Source: Flavobacteriales bacterium
Lineage (GTDB): Bacteria; Bacteroidota; Bacteroidia; Flavobacteriales; JASBRU01
Length of the DNA: 64,000 bases
Assembly: GCA_030149285.1 (NCBI GenBank)
Contig: JASBRU010000006.1
Location: forward strand, 1-64,000
Direction: 5' to 3'
Numbering within the stretch: position 1 is the stretch's first letter; the number at the start of each line of letters is the position of its first letter. The translations under genes and the position numbers were made by a program. The notes beneath the pieces were generated by a model. That model saw only the letters and a program-made list of their open reading frames with translations, did not search any database and had not been told where the DNA came from. Of the stretch, positions 41,707-50,975 are shown one piece after another.

Positions 41707-43564
41707 TTGTTTTTTCTATCCAAGCCTCATACCATTGTACATACATAACCAAACGGAAACGGTACATATCCGTCATATAATCGGTTTTGTGTAAGGGTAC
41801 GGGCATTATTTTTTCTTTATAAAACTTATATAGCTCTACATCATGATTTTTAATCAGCTCAAAACCTTTTTTAAAGGCCTCGGCAAACTTGTCATCCTGA
41901 ACCCAGCCTTTTATGGGTGGTGTAAAACCATGTTTAGGTCTATCAATACAGTCATCTGGTATATAGCCTCTGGCCATATCTTTTAGTAATATTTTGGTAT
42001 TGTGCTCATCCTGTTTCCAGTCTGATGGGATAGTTTGTGCAAACTCTGCAAAATGGTAATCTAAAAACGGACTACGCACCTCTAAGGCATACTGCATAGA
42101 TGCTCTATCTACTTTTACCAAATAACAATCCGGTAACGAAGCATACAGCAAATCGAAAATACGCAAGGCTTCACCCAATGAGTTCCCCCCTTTGTTTAAG
42201 CAATCTTTCAGTTTTTCTCTTGTCCAGTTTTGGTATACTACGGGTTTGTAGCGTCTTTTGGCAAAAGTAATTACATGAAAATCTTCGGGTTTGCCCAAAG
42301 ATACCTTTAGGGCATCTGCTATATTGGCAAACTTGGTATTGAAAGATGATAGTATACTAAGGGGCGCCAAGCTTATCCAACGGATAAATGCAGGTACTTT
42401 TTTTATCTTATCTATCTTTTTACCGATAGAATGTATGGGGTAACCACCAAAAACCTCATCGCCACCATCTCCACTTAAACTTACCGTTACATTTTGCTTG
42501 GCAAGCTCAGATACTTTTAGGGTTGAGTAGCCTGAGTAATCTGAGAAAGGCTCATCATAAGCCTTTGTATATAAATCAAACTGCGAGCGGAAATCAGCCT
42601 CTTCATAGTAATAATGATGATGCTTTGTGCCCATATAGTCTTTGGCAATATTGATAAACTCTGTTTCATCATTACCCTCTTTAAAACCAATAGAAAAGGT
42701 ATGTAACTTATCCATTTCGGTAAAGTCTTTCATCATACCTACTACAGATGTACTATCTATACCTCCACTTAAAAACGAGCCTACCTCTACATCACTTCGC
42801 ATTCTATACTTTACGGCTTGCTTAAAAATTTCTCTACCCTCTTCTATAAACTCTTCTTTGCTCTTTTTTACAGGTGCATAATTAGGCAACTCGTAATAGC
42901 GCCATACTTTCAGGTTATTGGTTTTTAAATCATATGTAATATTATGACTTGCAGGTAATTTACTTACGTTGCTATATATGGTATAAGGTGCCGGTATGTA
43001 TCCTAATGAGAAATAAAAATCGGTTCCTTCTTTACTAATGTTTTCAGGAGTATTGATGTTTAAATCTGCATGTGCTACAATAGCTTTTACCTCTGAACTG
43101 AAAATAAACTTACCGTCTTGGTGGTAATAATAAAATGGTTTTTGCCCTAATCTGTCTCTAGAGCAAAAGAGTGTTTGCTTATCTACATCATATATACATA
43201 AAGCCCACATTCCATTAAAATGCTCTACACATTTCTCGCCATACTCTAGGTAGGCCGCCATCATCACTTCGGTATCTGTGGTAGACTTAAAAGTATAGCC
43301 TTTGGCTTCTAACGTAGGTCTAAGCTCTTCAAAATTATATACCTCACCGTTAAACACCATTTGTAGTGTACGTCCATTATGGGTATACTCCATAGGTTGT
43401 TTACCAAGGTCTGATAAATCTAAAATAGAAAGCCTTACGTGCCCCAAAGAAACCTTTTCATCTGTAAATACACCCTGAGCATCAGGCCCACGATGTATGA
43501 TGGTTTGGTTCATTTTAGTTGCCTGTTCGGCATTAGAAAAATTAAATCCGTTTATACCACACAT
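41699..43564 (-). CDS. asnB: Asparagine synthase-like glutamine amidotransferase (AsnB family)
   Basis: 621 residues: an N-terminal class II glutaminase beginning MCGINGFNF with the nucleophile Cys2, GEVYNFEELR and the RDRLGQKPFYYY segment, then the synthetase domain with pyrophosphatase loop SFLSGGIDSTSVVG near residue 265 and LSGDGGDEVFGGYP. All catalytic motifs are present. In polysaccharide loci, AsnB-like enzymes often amidate uronic acids using glutamine; plausible here as the locus has uronate-making dehydrogenases. Ordinary asparagine synthesis is the alternative. It lies between the polymerase-like and glycosyltransferase genes. Confidence 0.9.
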   Translation of the reverse strand: MCGINGFNFSNAEQATKMNQTIIHRGPDAQGVFTDEKVSLGHVRLSILDLSDLGKQPMEYTHNGRTLQMVFNGEVYNFEELRPTLEAKGYTFKSTTDTEVMMAAYLEYGEKCVEHFNGMWALCIYDVDKQTLFCSRDRLGQKPFYYYHQDGKFIFSSEVKAIVAHADLNINTPENISKEGTDFYFSLGYIPAPYTIYSNVSKLPASHNITYDLKTNNLKVWRYYELPNYAPVKKSKEEFIEEGREIFKQAVKYRMRSDVEVGSFLSGGIDSTSVVGMMKDFTEMDKLHTFSIGFKEGNDETEFINIAKDYMGTKHHHYYYEEADFRSQFDLYTKAYDEPFSDYSGYSTLKVSELAKQNVTVSLSGDGGDEVFGGYPIHSIGKKIDKIKKVPAFIRWISLAPLSILSSFNTKFANIADALKVSLGKPEDFHVITFAKRRYKPVVYQNWTREKLKDCLNKGGNSLGEALRIFDLLYASLPDCYLVKVDRASMQYALEVRSPFLDYHFAEFAQTIPSDWKQDEHNTKILLKDMARGYIPDDCIDRPKHGFTPPIKGWVQDDKFAEAFKKGFELIKNHDVELYKFYKEKIMPVPLHKTDYMTDMYRFRLVMYVQWYEAWIEKTNG

Positions 43565-43570
43565 ACAGAT

Positions 43571-45019
43571 TTAGATTGTTTTAGCTGTTCGTACTTGAAC
43601 AATTACATTATAAATTGGGTAGGCTATTAATGCCATCATCATAATTCTGATGAAATACATATCTCCGTACCAAAACCAGTGCAAAGAAACTACAAATAAA
43701 GAGCCATATATAAATCTGGACCAAAAAGATGGTTTGGATCTAAAAAACACCTCGGCTCTGGCAATTATATAACCAAAAATTGCCATAAATATCAATACTC
43801 CAAAAGCGCCAAAGTTTTTAAAATGCACTACCACAGGGCTATTACCACCTACTGTATATCCTACATACCACCTACTGGGGCTATTGTCTTTGTTAATAGG
43901 GCGCTCATAGCCAATAAAGTTTGCTACAGGACCGGGTGGTATAGATAAAACATAATCTATATAGGTTTGTCCATTTAAAAATTCTAAGTCATAATCTTTG
44001 TACTCCTGCATCATACCAACAGTGGCAGAAAAGCCACCAAACCAAGTACCATTTTTATAAATCGATTCGAATTTTTGTCCTACTCTACTACTTTGATAAC
44101 CACTTTCTGCTATTGAGTTACGTACAGCATCAATCACAAAAAATATAAGCATAACAGCCATAAACGGTATAAGTCTTTTTATAGCCCTTTTTCTAATGAA
44201 CTTAATTTGGCTCTTTTCAATAAAATTGTGGTATTTTATATTAAGTATAGAGAGCACAAAAACTGCTATTATTAGGCCGGTAGTATCCCTGTCTCCCCTT
44301 AAAATATCAAACCATATTACATGAAAGAATAGAAAAACCAGGTAAATACGAGTTTTTATTTTTCTGGTTTTTTTCTTTGGTGTAAACTCAATATCTAGCC
44401 ACAAAAGCAATAAAAAACCAATAACCAAATAGGTAATGGTAGATCCAAAAACGTTTGTTTCGGAAAACGAGTCGCTAATGTTTGTTGCGTAGGCTTGGGT
44501 AAATATAGTTTTGCTGGATGTTGTGGCAGATTTAACAAGTGTAAGCAAAAGACCAAAAGCCACAAAAACGGGTAATGATAATGTTTTTCTTGGCTTATAT
44601 GCGCTTACCGTTTCATCAACAATTTTGGGTTTCCTGTAGTTAAAAGTGGCTATAATTATACCTATCAATAAGCCTATTAATCCTATTAGAGCTATGTTGG
44701 CAATAGCAGATTGTATAAAACTACTTTTTAATGCATCCCGTACTAAAAAGAAACCATACTCAACATTTACTTTTCCGTAAAACAGCACATCTATGAGCGC
44801 CGCATATAGCATAAAATAAACCAATATAAAAAACCTTGGGAGTATTGAGTAGGGCACTACATGCGCAAGCTTGTACATACCCAAACCTGCCAGAATTAAA
44901 TATATATAGCTTGTATATTTTATATCTAAAAATGCATTAGCAGAAAACGAAACGGCCAGTACCAACCCTGCGATTGATAGAATAATTAGCCATATAAATT
45001 TTCCTTTAATACTTAGCAT
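43571..45019 (-). CDS. Polysaccharide repeat-unit polymerase-like membrane protein (Wzy-type)
   Basis: 482 residues with about eleven hydrophobic helices and a large periplasmic loop of roughly 100 residues in the second half (NSIAESGYQSSRVGQKFESI through GNSPVVVHFKNFGAFG). Topology, length and position between flippase and transferase genes fit an O-antigen/oligosaccharide polymerase. Wzy sequences diverge so strongly that no conserved motif can confirm it. The protein would link repeat units delivered by the flippase at the outer face of the inner membrane. Confidence 0.7.
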   Translation of the reverse strand: MLSIKGKFIWLIILSIAGLVLAVSFSANAFLDIKYTSYIYLILAGLGMYKLAHVVPYSILPRFFILVYFMLYAALIDVLFYGKVNVEYGFFLVRDALKSSFIQSAIANIALIGLIGLLIGIIIATFNYRKPKIVDETVSAYKPRKTLSLPVFVAFGLLLTLVKSATTSSKTIFTQAYATNISDSFSETNVFGSTITYLVIGFLLLLWLDIEFTPKKKTRKIKTRIYLVFLFFHVIWFDILRGDRDTTGLIIAVFVLSILNIKYHNFIEKSQIKFIRKRAIKRLIPFMAVMLIFFVIDAVRNSIAESGYQSSRVGQKFESIYKNGTWFGGFSATVGMMQEYKDYDLEFLNGQTYIDYVLSIPPGPVANFIGYERPINKDNSPSRWYVGYTVGGNSPVVVHFKNFGAFGVLIFMAIFGYIIARAEVFFRSKPSFWSRFIYGSLFVVSLHWFWYGDMYFIRIMMMALIAYPIYNVIVQVRTAKTI

Positions 45020-45029
45020 TTCAGTTGTT

Positions 45030-46376
45030 TTATGCTTTCTCTATAGAGTACACCTCTTTAGTACCGGGTATATGTTTTACAATGTATTTACTATCATCAT
45101 TGTATATTTTTTTAAACCTCTCTATACCCTCTTCAACTTCGTGTATTTTAAGCCCTGGGAATTTTTGTTTTAAATAATTATGCCCTTGTTTTACACTTGG
45201 TCTAAGAGCATACATAAGTTCTCTTACCACAGGATACTTAGATATATGGTGTGCTTTTTTAGAGTTTGTCCACTTATCATGTTCCTTGTTTATTACATAG
45301 GGGCGCATTTCTAAACTATCTATAAAGTTTGCTACCAAATCTGTTGAAGATTCTTTAGCATTGATTATATACTTTGACAAAGTATCTACCTGCTCTTGTG
45401 TTACGTTTCTCTGCCCTTCTTCTCTTGCCAAACACTCTTCTACAAGTTTTAACAATTCATCCATGTTAAAAGCCTCTAGGCTTACCATATTTGGTAATGG
45501 CAAATCAAAACGTTCATCAACATGCGGGCGGTAAGCAATAACATTTCTATCCATCAACACACCTTCTACACCTGTTGTACAGCCATTGTGTATAATAGCT
45601 TTACACGCCAACAACCAACTATATACACTACCCTCGTGTTTTACAGATACATTTTTAAGGTCTTTAAACTCTTTTCTGTAATAATCATGATTCTCTGATG
45701 GGTGAGGTCTTAATACAATATTCAGGTCAGGGTATTTTTTAGATAAGGTATGCACTACCTCAACTAAACCGCTCATAATAGCCTCAAAAAACACAGATTC
45801 ATCCGGTGTTACCGGGCGTGCTACTGTAAGATAATTATAAGGGTTATGACGACCAAAATTGGTGTTTACCAATATAAAGTCTCCATTTTCTTTTTTTATC
45901 TGATCAGCCTCAGCTTGATATACAGTACGTAATGTTTTGTTTGTAAAGTCTAGCGGTGGATAGCCTGATATAAATACTTTTTCTGCAGGAGTTTGTGCTT
46001 TATACTCTGTGCTCATAAACTCTTTTGCAACCTCTCCCCAGCACATAAAGTAATCTAGCTTACCCAAAATTTCTTCTGAGTGTCTCCAAGAATGGTCTTT
46101 ATAGCTACGTACAATGGCTCCTTCATTCTCTAAAACAGTAACATAGCAACCCGAAGCATGTAGTTTATCAAAAAGGATAGCACGGTCTTCACTAGGGTTT
46201 GCATTACCACCTATATATAGGTTGGGTTTAATCTTATCAATATCATAATCAATACTATTAAAAACCCCTATTACCGATTTGAACCCTTTTTGAGCCAATT
46301 TATACCCCAATAAAAGCTTACCATTCAGCTCTCTTACTTTGGTCTCAATAGGTATTGCTACTACGTTTTTTTTCAT
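45030..46376 (-). CDS. Surface carbohydrate biosynthesis protein (glycosyl/glycerophosphotransferase-like)
   Basis: 448 residues without signal peptide or membrane helices. N-terminal MKKNVVAIPIETKVRELNGKLLLGYKLAQKG and YIGGNANPSEDRAILFDKL resemble proteins annotated as surface carbohydrate biosynthesis proteins; the middle has NLNIVLRPHPSEN and AIIHNGCTTGVEGVL, similar to CDP-glycerol phosphotransferase or capsule KpsS-like GT-B folds. Likely a cytosolic transferase adding a sugar, possibly the nonulosonate. This is inference from neighbours and motif style; exact reaction is unknown. Confidence 0.72.
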   Translation of the reverse strand: MKKNVVAIPIETKVRELNGKLLLGYKLAQKGFKSVIGVFNSIDYDIDKIKPNLYIGGNANPSEDRAILFDKLHASGCYVTVLENEGAIVRSYKDHSWRHSEEILGKLDYFMCWGEVAKEFMSTEYKAQTPAEKVFISGYPPLDFTNKTLRTVYQAEADQIKKENGDFILVNTNFGRHNPYNYLTVARPVTPDESVFFEAIMSGLVEVVHTLSKKYPDLNIVLRPHPSENHDYYRKEFKDLKNVSVKHEGSVYSWLLACKAIIHNGCTTGVEGVLMDRNVIAYRPHVDERFDLPLPNMVSLEAFNMDELLKLVEECLAREEGQRNVTQEQVDTLSKYIINAKESSTDLVANFIDSLEMRPYVINKEHDKWTNSKKAHHISKYPVVRELMYALRPSVKQGHNYLKQKFPGLKIHEVEEGIERFKKIYNDDSKYIVKHIPGTKEVYSIEKA

Positions 46377-46389
46377 TTATTAAGCACTC

Positions 46390-47673
46390 TTATTTTGCCG
46401 AAAACCACGGCATTTTTATAATCTTGTTGCTATAGTACCATGTTACTACAAACTGAAACAAGAATGTAATAACAGTAGCTTGTGCAGCTCCTACTGCACC
46501 GTACATTTTTATGAATGTATAGTTTAATACAATGTTCAAAGCTAAGGCAAAAAATGTAATAGTAGATAGGCGTTTTGTTTTTTCGGCAAAGGTCAAAAAG
46601 TTTGTTACCACAAAGTACATTCCTCTAAACGCATACCCAAAAGCTATCCATGCTACAAATTTGCTAGACTCTATAAATTCGGGGTCTACATAAAAGTTTA
46701 AGAACGGTTTTGCGATAAGCGATAAAACACTTGCTATCAATATCAATGCAAAGAAAAAGCCATAACAAAGCTTTACTATTTTTTTGCGCATTGCATTATC
46801 TGGGTTTTCCAGCCTTGTATACAACCAAGGTGTCCAAGCACGGTTAAAGGATACTGCCAAGAAATAAATAATTAATCCCACCTTGTACCCTACTTCGTAC
46901 AAACCCGCTGTTTCTGCACCCAGCATTTTAATGATAAATACTTTATCGGTAGCAGAAATCATCATGGCACTTAAAGTATGTGGTACCAATGGTAAGCTAT
47001 AGGTAAGTGCATTTTTTATGTAGTCTTTTCTGAAACTAAATTTTAAGTACCCCGCTTTTGCAAGTATTACAATACTTATAATAAATAGTAATAAAGAAGT
47101 AATTATCAGTGAGTAAATTCTCCCGGTCCAGTCATACCCCAAATACACAATAAAAAATAGGGTAAGACTTACATTCATTATGGTTGAAAAAACCTGTGCA
47201 CCCCCATATTGCAATGCTTTGGTTTGTGCTTGCCATACAAATTTTATAACATCAAAAATAAAGTAGGCTCCACTTACTACCAGTAATGCCATCAGCCAAT
47301 TTGAGGGTAATTCTATGGCATGAGATATAGGATTTTTGAAAAAGAAAAAACCAACAGCCAGTATACCAATAATAATAAGGCTTAAAAAAAAGTTACTACT
47401 TAAATAAGCCGGGTAATCATATTTTTTTCTTTCGTAAAACCTTCTGTGGATGGCAGTTTCGGTATTTAAGCCTACCATTGGTTTTAAAATAGCTACATAA
47501 ATTACAAATACACTTAAATACCCATAGTCTTCTCTGCTTAGGTATTTTGTAAGAACAGGTAATAATAAAAATGGTACCGCTTGCTCTAATATATTAGCTA
47601 CCATATAAATGACAGAAGTTCGCCCAAGCGAACTCTTAAATACAGTGTTATATAATTTGGCAAATATGTTCAT
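46390..47673 (-). CDS. Polysaccharide flippase (Wzx/MATE-like)
   Basis: 427 residues with about twelve transmembrane helices and the N-terminal signature SVIYMVANILEQAVPFLLLPVLTKYLSREDYGYLSVF common to the oligosaccharide flippases of the MVF superfamily. It would flip lipid-linked repeat units across the inner membrane before polymerisation. Its neighbours on both sides are the CMP-sugar synthetase and a surface-carbohydrate gene. Confidence 0.9.
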   Translation of the reverse strand: MNIFAKLYNTVFKSSLGRTSVIYMVANILEQAVPFLLLPVLTKYLSREDYGYLSVFVIYVAILKPMVGLNTETAIHRRFYERKKYDYPAYLSSNFFLSLIIIGILAVGFFFFKNPISHAIELPSNWLMALLVVSGAYFIFDVIKFVWQAQTKALQYGGAQVFSTIMNVSLTLFFIVYLGYDWTGRIYSLIITSLLLFIISIVILAKAGYLKFSFRKDYIKNALTYSLPLVPHTLSAMMISATDKVFIIKMLGAETAGLYEVGYKVGLIIYFLAVSFNRAWTPWLYTRLENPDNAMRKKIVKLCYGFFFALILIASVLSLIAKPFLNFYVDPEFIESSKFVAWIAFGYAFRGMYFVVTNFLTFAEKTKRLSTITFFALALNIVLNYTFIKMYGAVGAAQATVITFLFQFVVTWYYSNKIIKMPWFSAK

Positions 47674-47678
47674 GTAGC

Positions 47679-48377
47679 TTATTGCTGTTTGCGTGCGGTA
47701 ATAAACTCGGCAACATCCCAGTCTAGTGGTGTATCTAAGTCTATAGATGAATACTCATCCATCATGTATTTTCTAATGCGGGTAAAATCTCTATGGCTAT
47801 ACTTACGTAAGGATTTTACATTCATTACATACACGGCACCATTTACCTCATATACCATTGGGCAATCTTGCCTACGAACAAAAGTTCCTTTTTTAGACTT
47901 CTCTAATAAGCCTTCTTCATTTTCTTCATACAAAAGGTAATACGGATTCGATTTGGTTTCGGTTACTCCTACTACCATATCTATATCATCAGTATACAAT
48001 TCTATGGCATTGGTAATATCCTCCGGCTTACGGAATGGTGATGTGGGTTGCAATAATACCAAAGCATCATACTCCTTGCCTCTCTCTTTGTAATAATCTA
48101 AGGCATGGACCATTACCTCATAAGAGCCTGCAGTATCTGTAGCTAACTCATCAGGTCTTTTAAAATCTACCTTAAAGCCACTGCTTTCTACAACTTCTAT
48201 AATCTCATCAGAATCTGTAGACACACAAATATCTGCCTCATCGGCAACAGCCAAAGCATGCTCTAGCGTATGTAAAATAAGTGGCTTACCGTTTAGTGGC
48301 TTTATGTTTTTGCCCGGTATACCTTTACTTCCGCCTCTGGCAGTAATTAAATATAAGATTGATAAATCTTTTGCCAT
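47679..48377 (-). CDS. CMP-nonulosonate (acylneuraminate-type) cytidylyltransferase
   Basis: 232 residues with the NeuA-type N-terminus LYLITARGGSKGIPGKNIKPLNGKPLI, an Arg/Gly/Lys nucleotide-binding stretch, LLQPTSPFRKPEDI near residue 108, and a C-terminal SIDLDTPLDWDVAEF. It activates a sialic-acid-like sugar with CTP. Length and motif style fit NeuA/LegF/PseF-type enzymes; which nonulosonate is used depends on the upstream pathway. It is one base from the CBS-nucleotidyltransferase gene, so they are probably translated together. Confidence 0.92.
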   Translation of the reverse strand: MAKDLSILYLITARGGSKGIPGKNIKPLNGKPLILHTLEHALAVADEADICVSTDSDEIIEVVESSGFKVDFKRPDELATDTAGSYEVMVHALDYYKERGKEYDALVLLQPTSPFRKPEDITNAIELYTDDIDMVVGVTETKSNPYYLLYEENEEGLLEKSKKGTFVRRQDCPMVYEVNGAVYVMNVKSLRKYSHRDFTRIRKYMMDEYSSIDLDTPLDWDVAEFITARKQQ

Positions 48378-48378
48378 A

Positions 48379-49422
48379 CTACAGTTTTAGGTGCTTTACG
48401 TCTTCTTGTGCTTTGGTAAAATCTTCGTGCTTACCAATGTCTAACCAGTAGCCCAAAATTGGATACTGCACTACTTTTTTACCTTGCTTTATCAATTCTT
48501 CCATTAAGTCGGTAGCATTGTAAAAGCTGTTCTTGGGTACCATTTCGGCAACCTCTCTCTTCATAATGTAAATACCACCGTTGGAGTAATAAGTATAGGT
48601 TGGTTTCTCTTTAAAAGAAACAATCTTCTCTCCATTTAGCTCTAGTACTGCATAAGGTACTTTTACATCATAAGGTACTGTGGCTACCGCCATATCAGCC
48701 CCTTTTTTAATAAAGTCCAGATAGAAATCTTCATAATCTATATCAGTCAATAAATCTGAGTTCATTACCAATACATAGTCGTTATGAATATTTTTTACTT
48801 GCGCTAATGCACCAATAGTACCTAGTGGTTCATCTTCACCAATGTAATCCATCTCTAAACCGCGTTCTGCTCCGTTGCCAAAGTACTCTACCAACTGCTC
48901 TCCTAAATACTTTATAGAGATGTTGATGAAGTGTACACCAAACTTAGATAGCCTGTCTACATTGTATTCTATAATAGGTTTATCGCCAACTTTTAATAAA
49001 GGCTTTGGTGTATTCTCCGTAAGCGGGCGTAACCTTGTACCCTTACCACCTGCCATAATTAAGGCGTCTAATGGTAAGATAGATTTCTTATCATTAAAGT
49101 TTACAATGCGTAAAATCTTGCCCTCTGCATCTACTTCAGGTAAAATACGTATTGATTTTCTCAATTCTTTAACCTCAGCAATGGTATACTCTCCTTTGGT
49201 TAGATATCTAAAAGAGGTATTCATAAACTCAGAAACAGGTGTTTCTAAGCCTAAGTCTTTTACCAAACCTCTACGAATATCGCCATCGGTTAATGAACCT
49301 ACCAGTTTTTCGTTTTCATCTACCACAAACAAAGTAAGGTCTACACGCAATACGTTTAGCTGGTTTAAGGCATCTTTTACGGTAGCTGCTCCGCTAATTA
49401 TATGTCTTCTGTAGTCTTTCAT
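48379..49422 (-). CDS. Nucleotidyltransferase with CBS domains (PtmE-like)
   Basis: 347 residues: two CBS modules in residues 1-115 (DLTLFVVDENEKLVGSLTDGDIRRGL) joined to a sugar-nucleotidyltransferase domain that begins LDALIMAGGKGTRLRPLTENTPKPLLKVGDKPIIEY. This domain order is that of PtmE in Campylobacter legionaminic acid clusters, where it makes GDP-glucosamine, the first nucleotide sugar of that route. Here it precedes the CMP-sugar synthetase by one base and follows PIG-L with a one-base overlap. Role as a GDP-sugar maker is inference from that precedent. Confidence 0.85.
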   Translation of the reverse strand: MKDYRRHIISGAATVKDALNQLNVLRVDLTLFVVDENEKLVGSLTDGDIRRGLVKDLGLETPVSEFMNTSFRYLTKGEYTIAEVKELRKSIRILPEVDAEGKILRIVNFNDKKSILPLDALIMAGGKGTRLRPLTENTPKPLLKVGDKPIIEYNVDRLSKFGVHFINISIKYLGEQLVEYFGNGAERGLEMDYIGEDEPLGTIGALAQVKNIHNDYVLVMNSDLLTDIDYEDFYLDFIKKGADMAVATVPYDVKVPYAVLELNGEKIVSFKEKPTYTYYSNGGIYIMKREVAEMVPKNSFYNATDLMEELIKQGKKVVQYPILGYWLDIGKHEDFTKAQEDVKHLKL

Positions 49423-50096
49423 TAGTCTTTGTCTATGTATTTAACCAACTGATATGCTTCGGCATATTGGGTACCTATCATGGCTCCTCTAAAGTGAGCT
49501 AAGGCTCTAATATTATCTAAGCTTCTTGGGAAAGGATGTTCTCCTATCTCTGAAGCAAATATTTTCATAATCTCTAATTTCTCCTCCATATAATCAGAGA
49601 TATCTACGAAGTAATTAGGGATAAAGACTTTCTCCGGCAATGCAGGTGCAAACTCGGTTTCAGAGATGCACTCATACATCAATACTTGCTTGATGAATGG
49701 GTAACGGAATGATTTACTACATGCCGCAACCGCATCAAATATTACTCTATGGTCAGAGTGTGCATCAGAGCGGTTCATGGTGTACACAACCTCCGGTTTG
49801 TACTCATTAAATACCTTAGAGATATCCGGAATTAAAGTCATCAATGTTTCTGATGTAAGGCTACCCGTAGGGTAATCTAACTTTACGGTTGCATCTACTT
49901 TAAAGCGATTCGCCACCTCAACAATTTCTTGTTGACGTTCTGCAATTCTCTCTTTTGTGAAGCCCTGGTTTTCAAAAACATTGGTAATGATAAGCCATAT
50001 TACCTTATCGCCTTTGGCTTTATGCCTAAGCATGGTGCCACCTGCGCCAAGTGTTTCATCATCCGGGTGTGCTGATACTACAACTACTGTTTTCAT
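49422..50096 (-). CDS. PIG-L family N-deacetylase
   Basis: 224 residues with VSAHPDDETLGAGGTMLRH at the N-terminus (zinc-binding HPDDE) and DAHSDHRVIFDA (second His cluster) near residue 114. PIG-L enzymes remove N-acetyl groups from GlcNAc-type substrates. The gene overlaps the formyltransferase gene by 4 bases, so deacetylation followed by formylation of the same amino group is suggested. Target may be a free or nucleotide-linked amino sugar in the nonulosonate route; not shown. Confidence 0.9.
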   Translation of the reverse strand: MKTVVVVSAHPDDETLGAGGTMLRHKAKGDKVIWLIITNVFENQGFTKERIAERQQEIVEVANRFKVDATVKLDYPTGSLTSETLMTLIPDISKVFNEYKPEVVYTMNRSDAHSDHRVIFDAVAACSKSFRYPFIKQVLMYECISETEFAPALPEKVFIPNYFVDISDYMEEKLEIMKIFASEIGEHPFPRSLDNIRALAHFRGAMIGTQYAEAYQLVKYIDKD

Positions 50097-50974
50097 AAGT
50101 AAGTTCCTATAGCGGGTAATTCGGCAAACTCATGCTCTACAATTTTAATAGCTCCATCGGCCGTTTTTACGGTAATGGTTTTGCCATCATTGGCAAGCAC
50201 TTTGCCAAACTCCAAATTATCTTCGTTATTCTCTACAATTTCTGTTTTCCAAACCTTTACATCCTCATCATTATAAAAAATATGAGCCCCAACATAAGGT
50301 CTGGTTAAACCACGTACTAGGTTGTATATGGTTTTGCTGTGCATTCTAAAATCAATCTGTCCGTCTGCTCTCCCTCTTTTTCTCCAGTTGTTGGCTTTAG
50401 AGTGGTCTTGTTCTATTCGGGGGTAATCTCCACTTTCTAGTTGTGGTAAGTATTCTTCTATTTGTTGCTTGGCAACTTCAATCAGCTTGGCGTATAAATC
50501 TGCTGCATCATCTTCAAAGGCAATATCCACCGGTTTTTGAGATAGAATATAACCTGAATCAGCGCCTTCATCCATAAAAAAGAAGGTAGAAGCCGTTTTA
50601 TCTAAGCCCAATATCAAGGGCCAAATAGATGGGTGTCTTCCTCTGTTTTTTGGTAATTCAGATGGATGATAACCAACCACTCCCATTGGGGTTAGCTCCA
50701 ACAATTCTTTTTTGATTAGGTACGACCAACCAAAGCAAAAAATAATATCAGGGTTTAATGACTTTACCCAACTGATACATTCTTCGCTATTTACATTTGG
50801 GAAGTATTTACATGGAATTCCTGCACTATCAGCCAAGGGCTTTAAATCGGTAAAGTCTGCGTTAAAAGCAGACTTCTCTCGTGTTATCACACCAACCACC
50901 TCAGCTTTTTCAGCTATCAGCTTTTTGAGCATCTGCTCAGAAAATTCTATCGAACCTATAAATACTATCTTCAT
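50093..50974 (-). CDS. Formyltransferase-like protein (first copy)
   Basis: 293 residues with the formyl transferase fold of methionyl-tRNA formyltransferase and sugar N-formyltransferases. The catalytic stretch reads GYHPSELPKNRGRHPSIW, and STFFFMDEGADSGYIL supplies the Asp. The first residue of the classic Asn-x-His-x-Asp triad is Gly here. A C-terminal substrate region follows (RGLTRPYVGAHIFYNDEDVKVW). Lying between neuB-like synthase and PIG-L, it is probably a sugar N-formyltransferase, not the housekeeping Fmt; altered Asn leaves activity uncertain. Confidence 0.85.
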   Translation of the reverse strand: MKIVFIGSIEFSEQMLKKLIAEKAEVVGVITREKSAFNADFTDLKPLADSAGIPCKYFPNVNSEECISWVKSLNPDIIFCFGWSYLIKKELLELTPMGVVGYHPSELPKNRGRHPSIWPLILGLDKTASTFFFMDEGADSGYILSQKPVDIAFEDDAADLYAKLIEVAKQQIEEYLPQLESGDYPRIEQDHSKANNWRKRGRADGQIDFRMHSKTIYNLVRGLTRPYVGAHIFYNDEDVKVWKTEIVENNEDNLEFGKVLANDGKTITVKTADGAIKIVEHEFAELPAIGTYL

Positions 50975-50975
50975 A

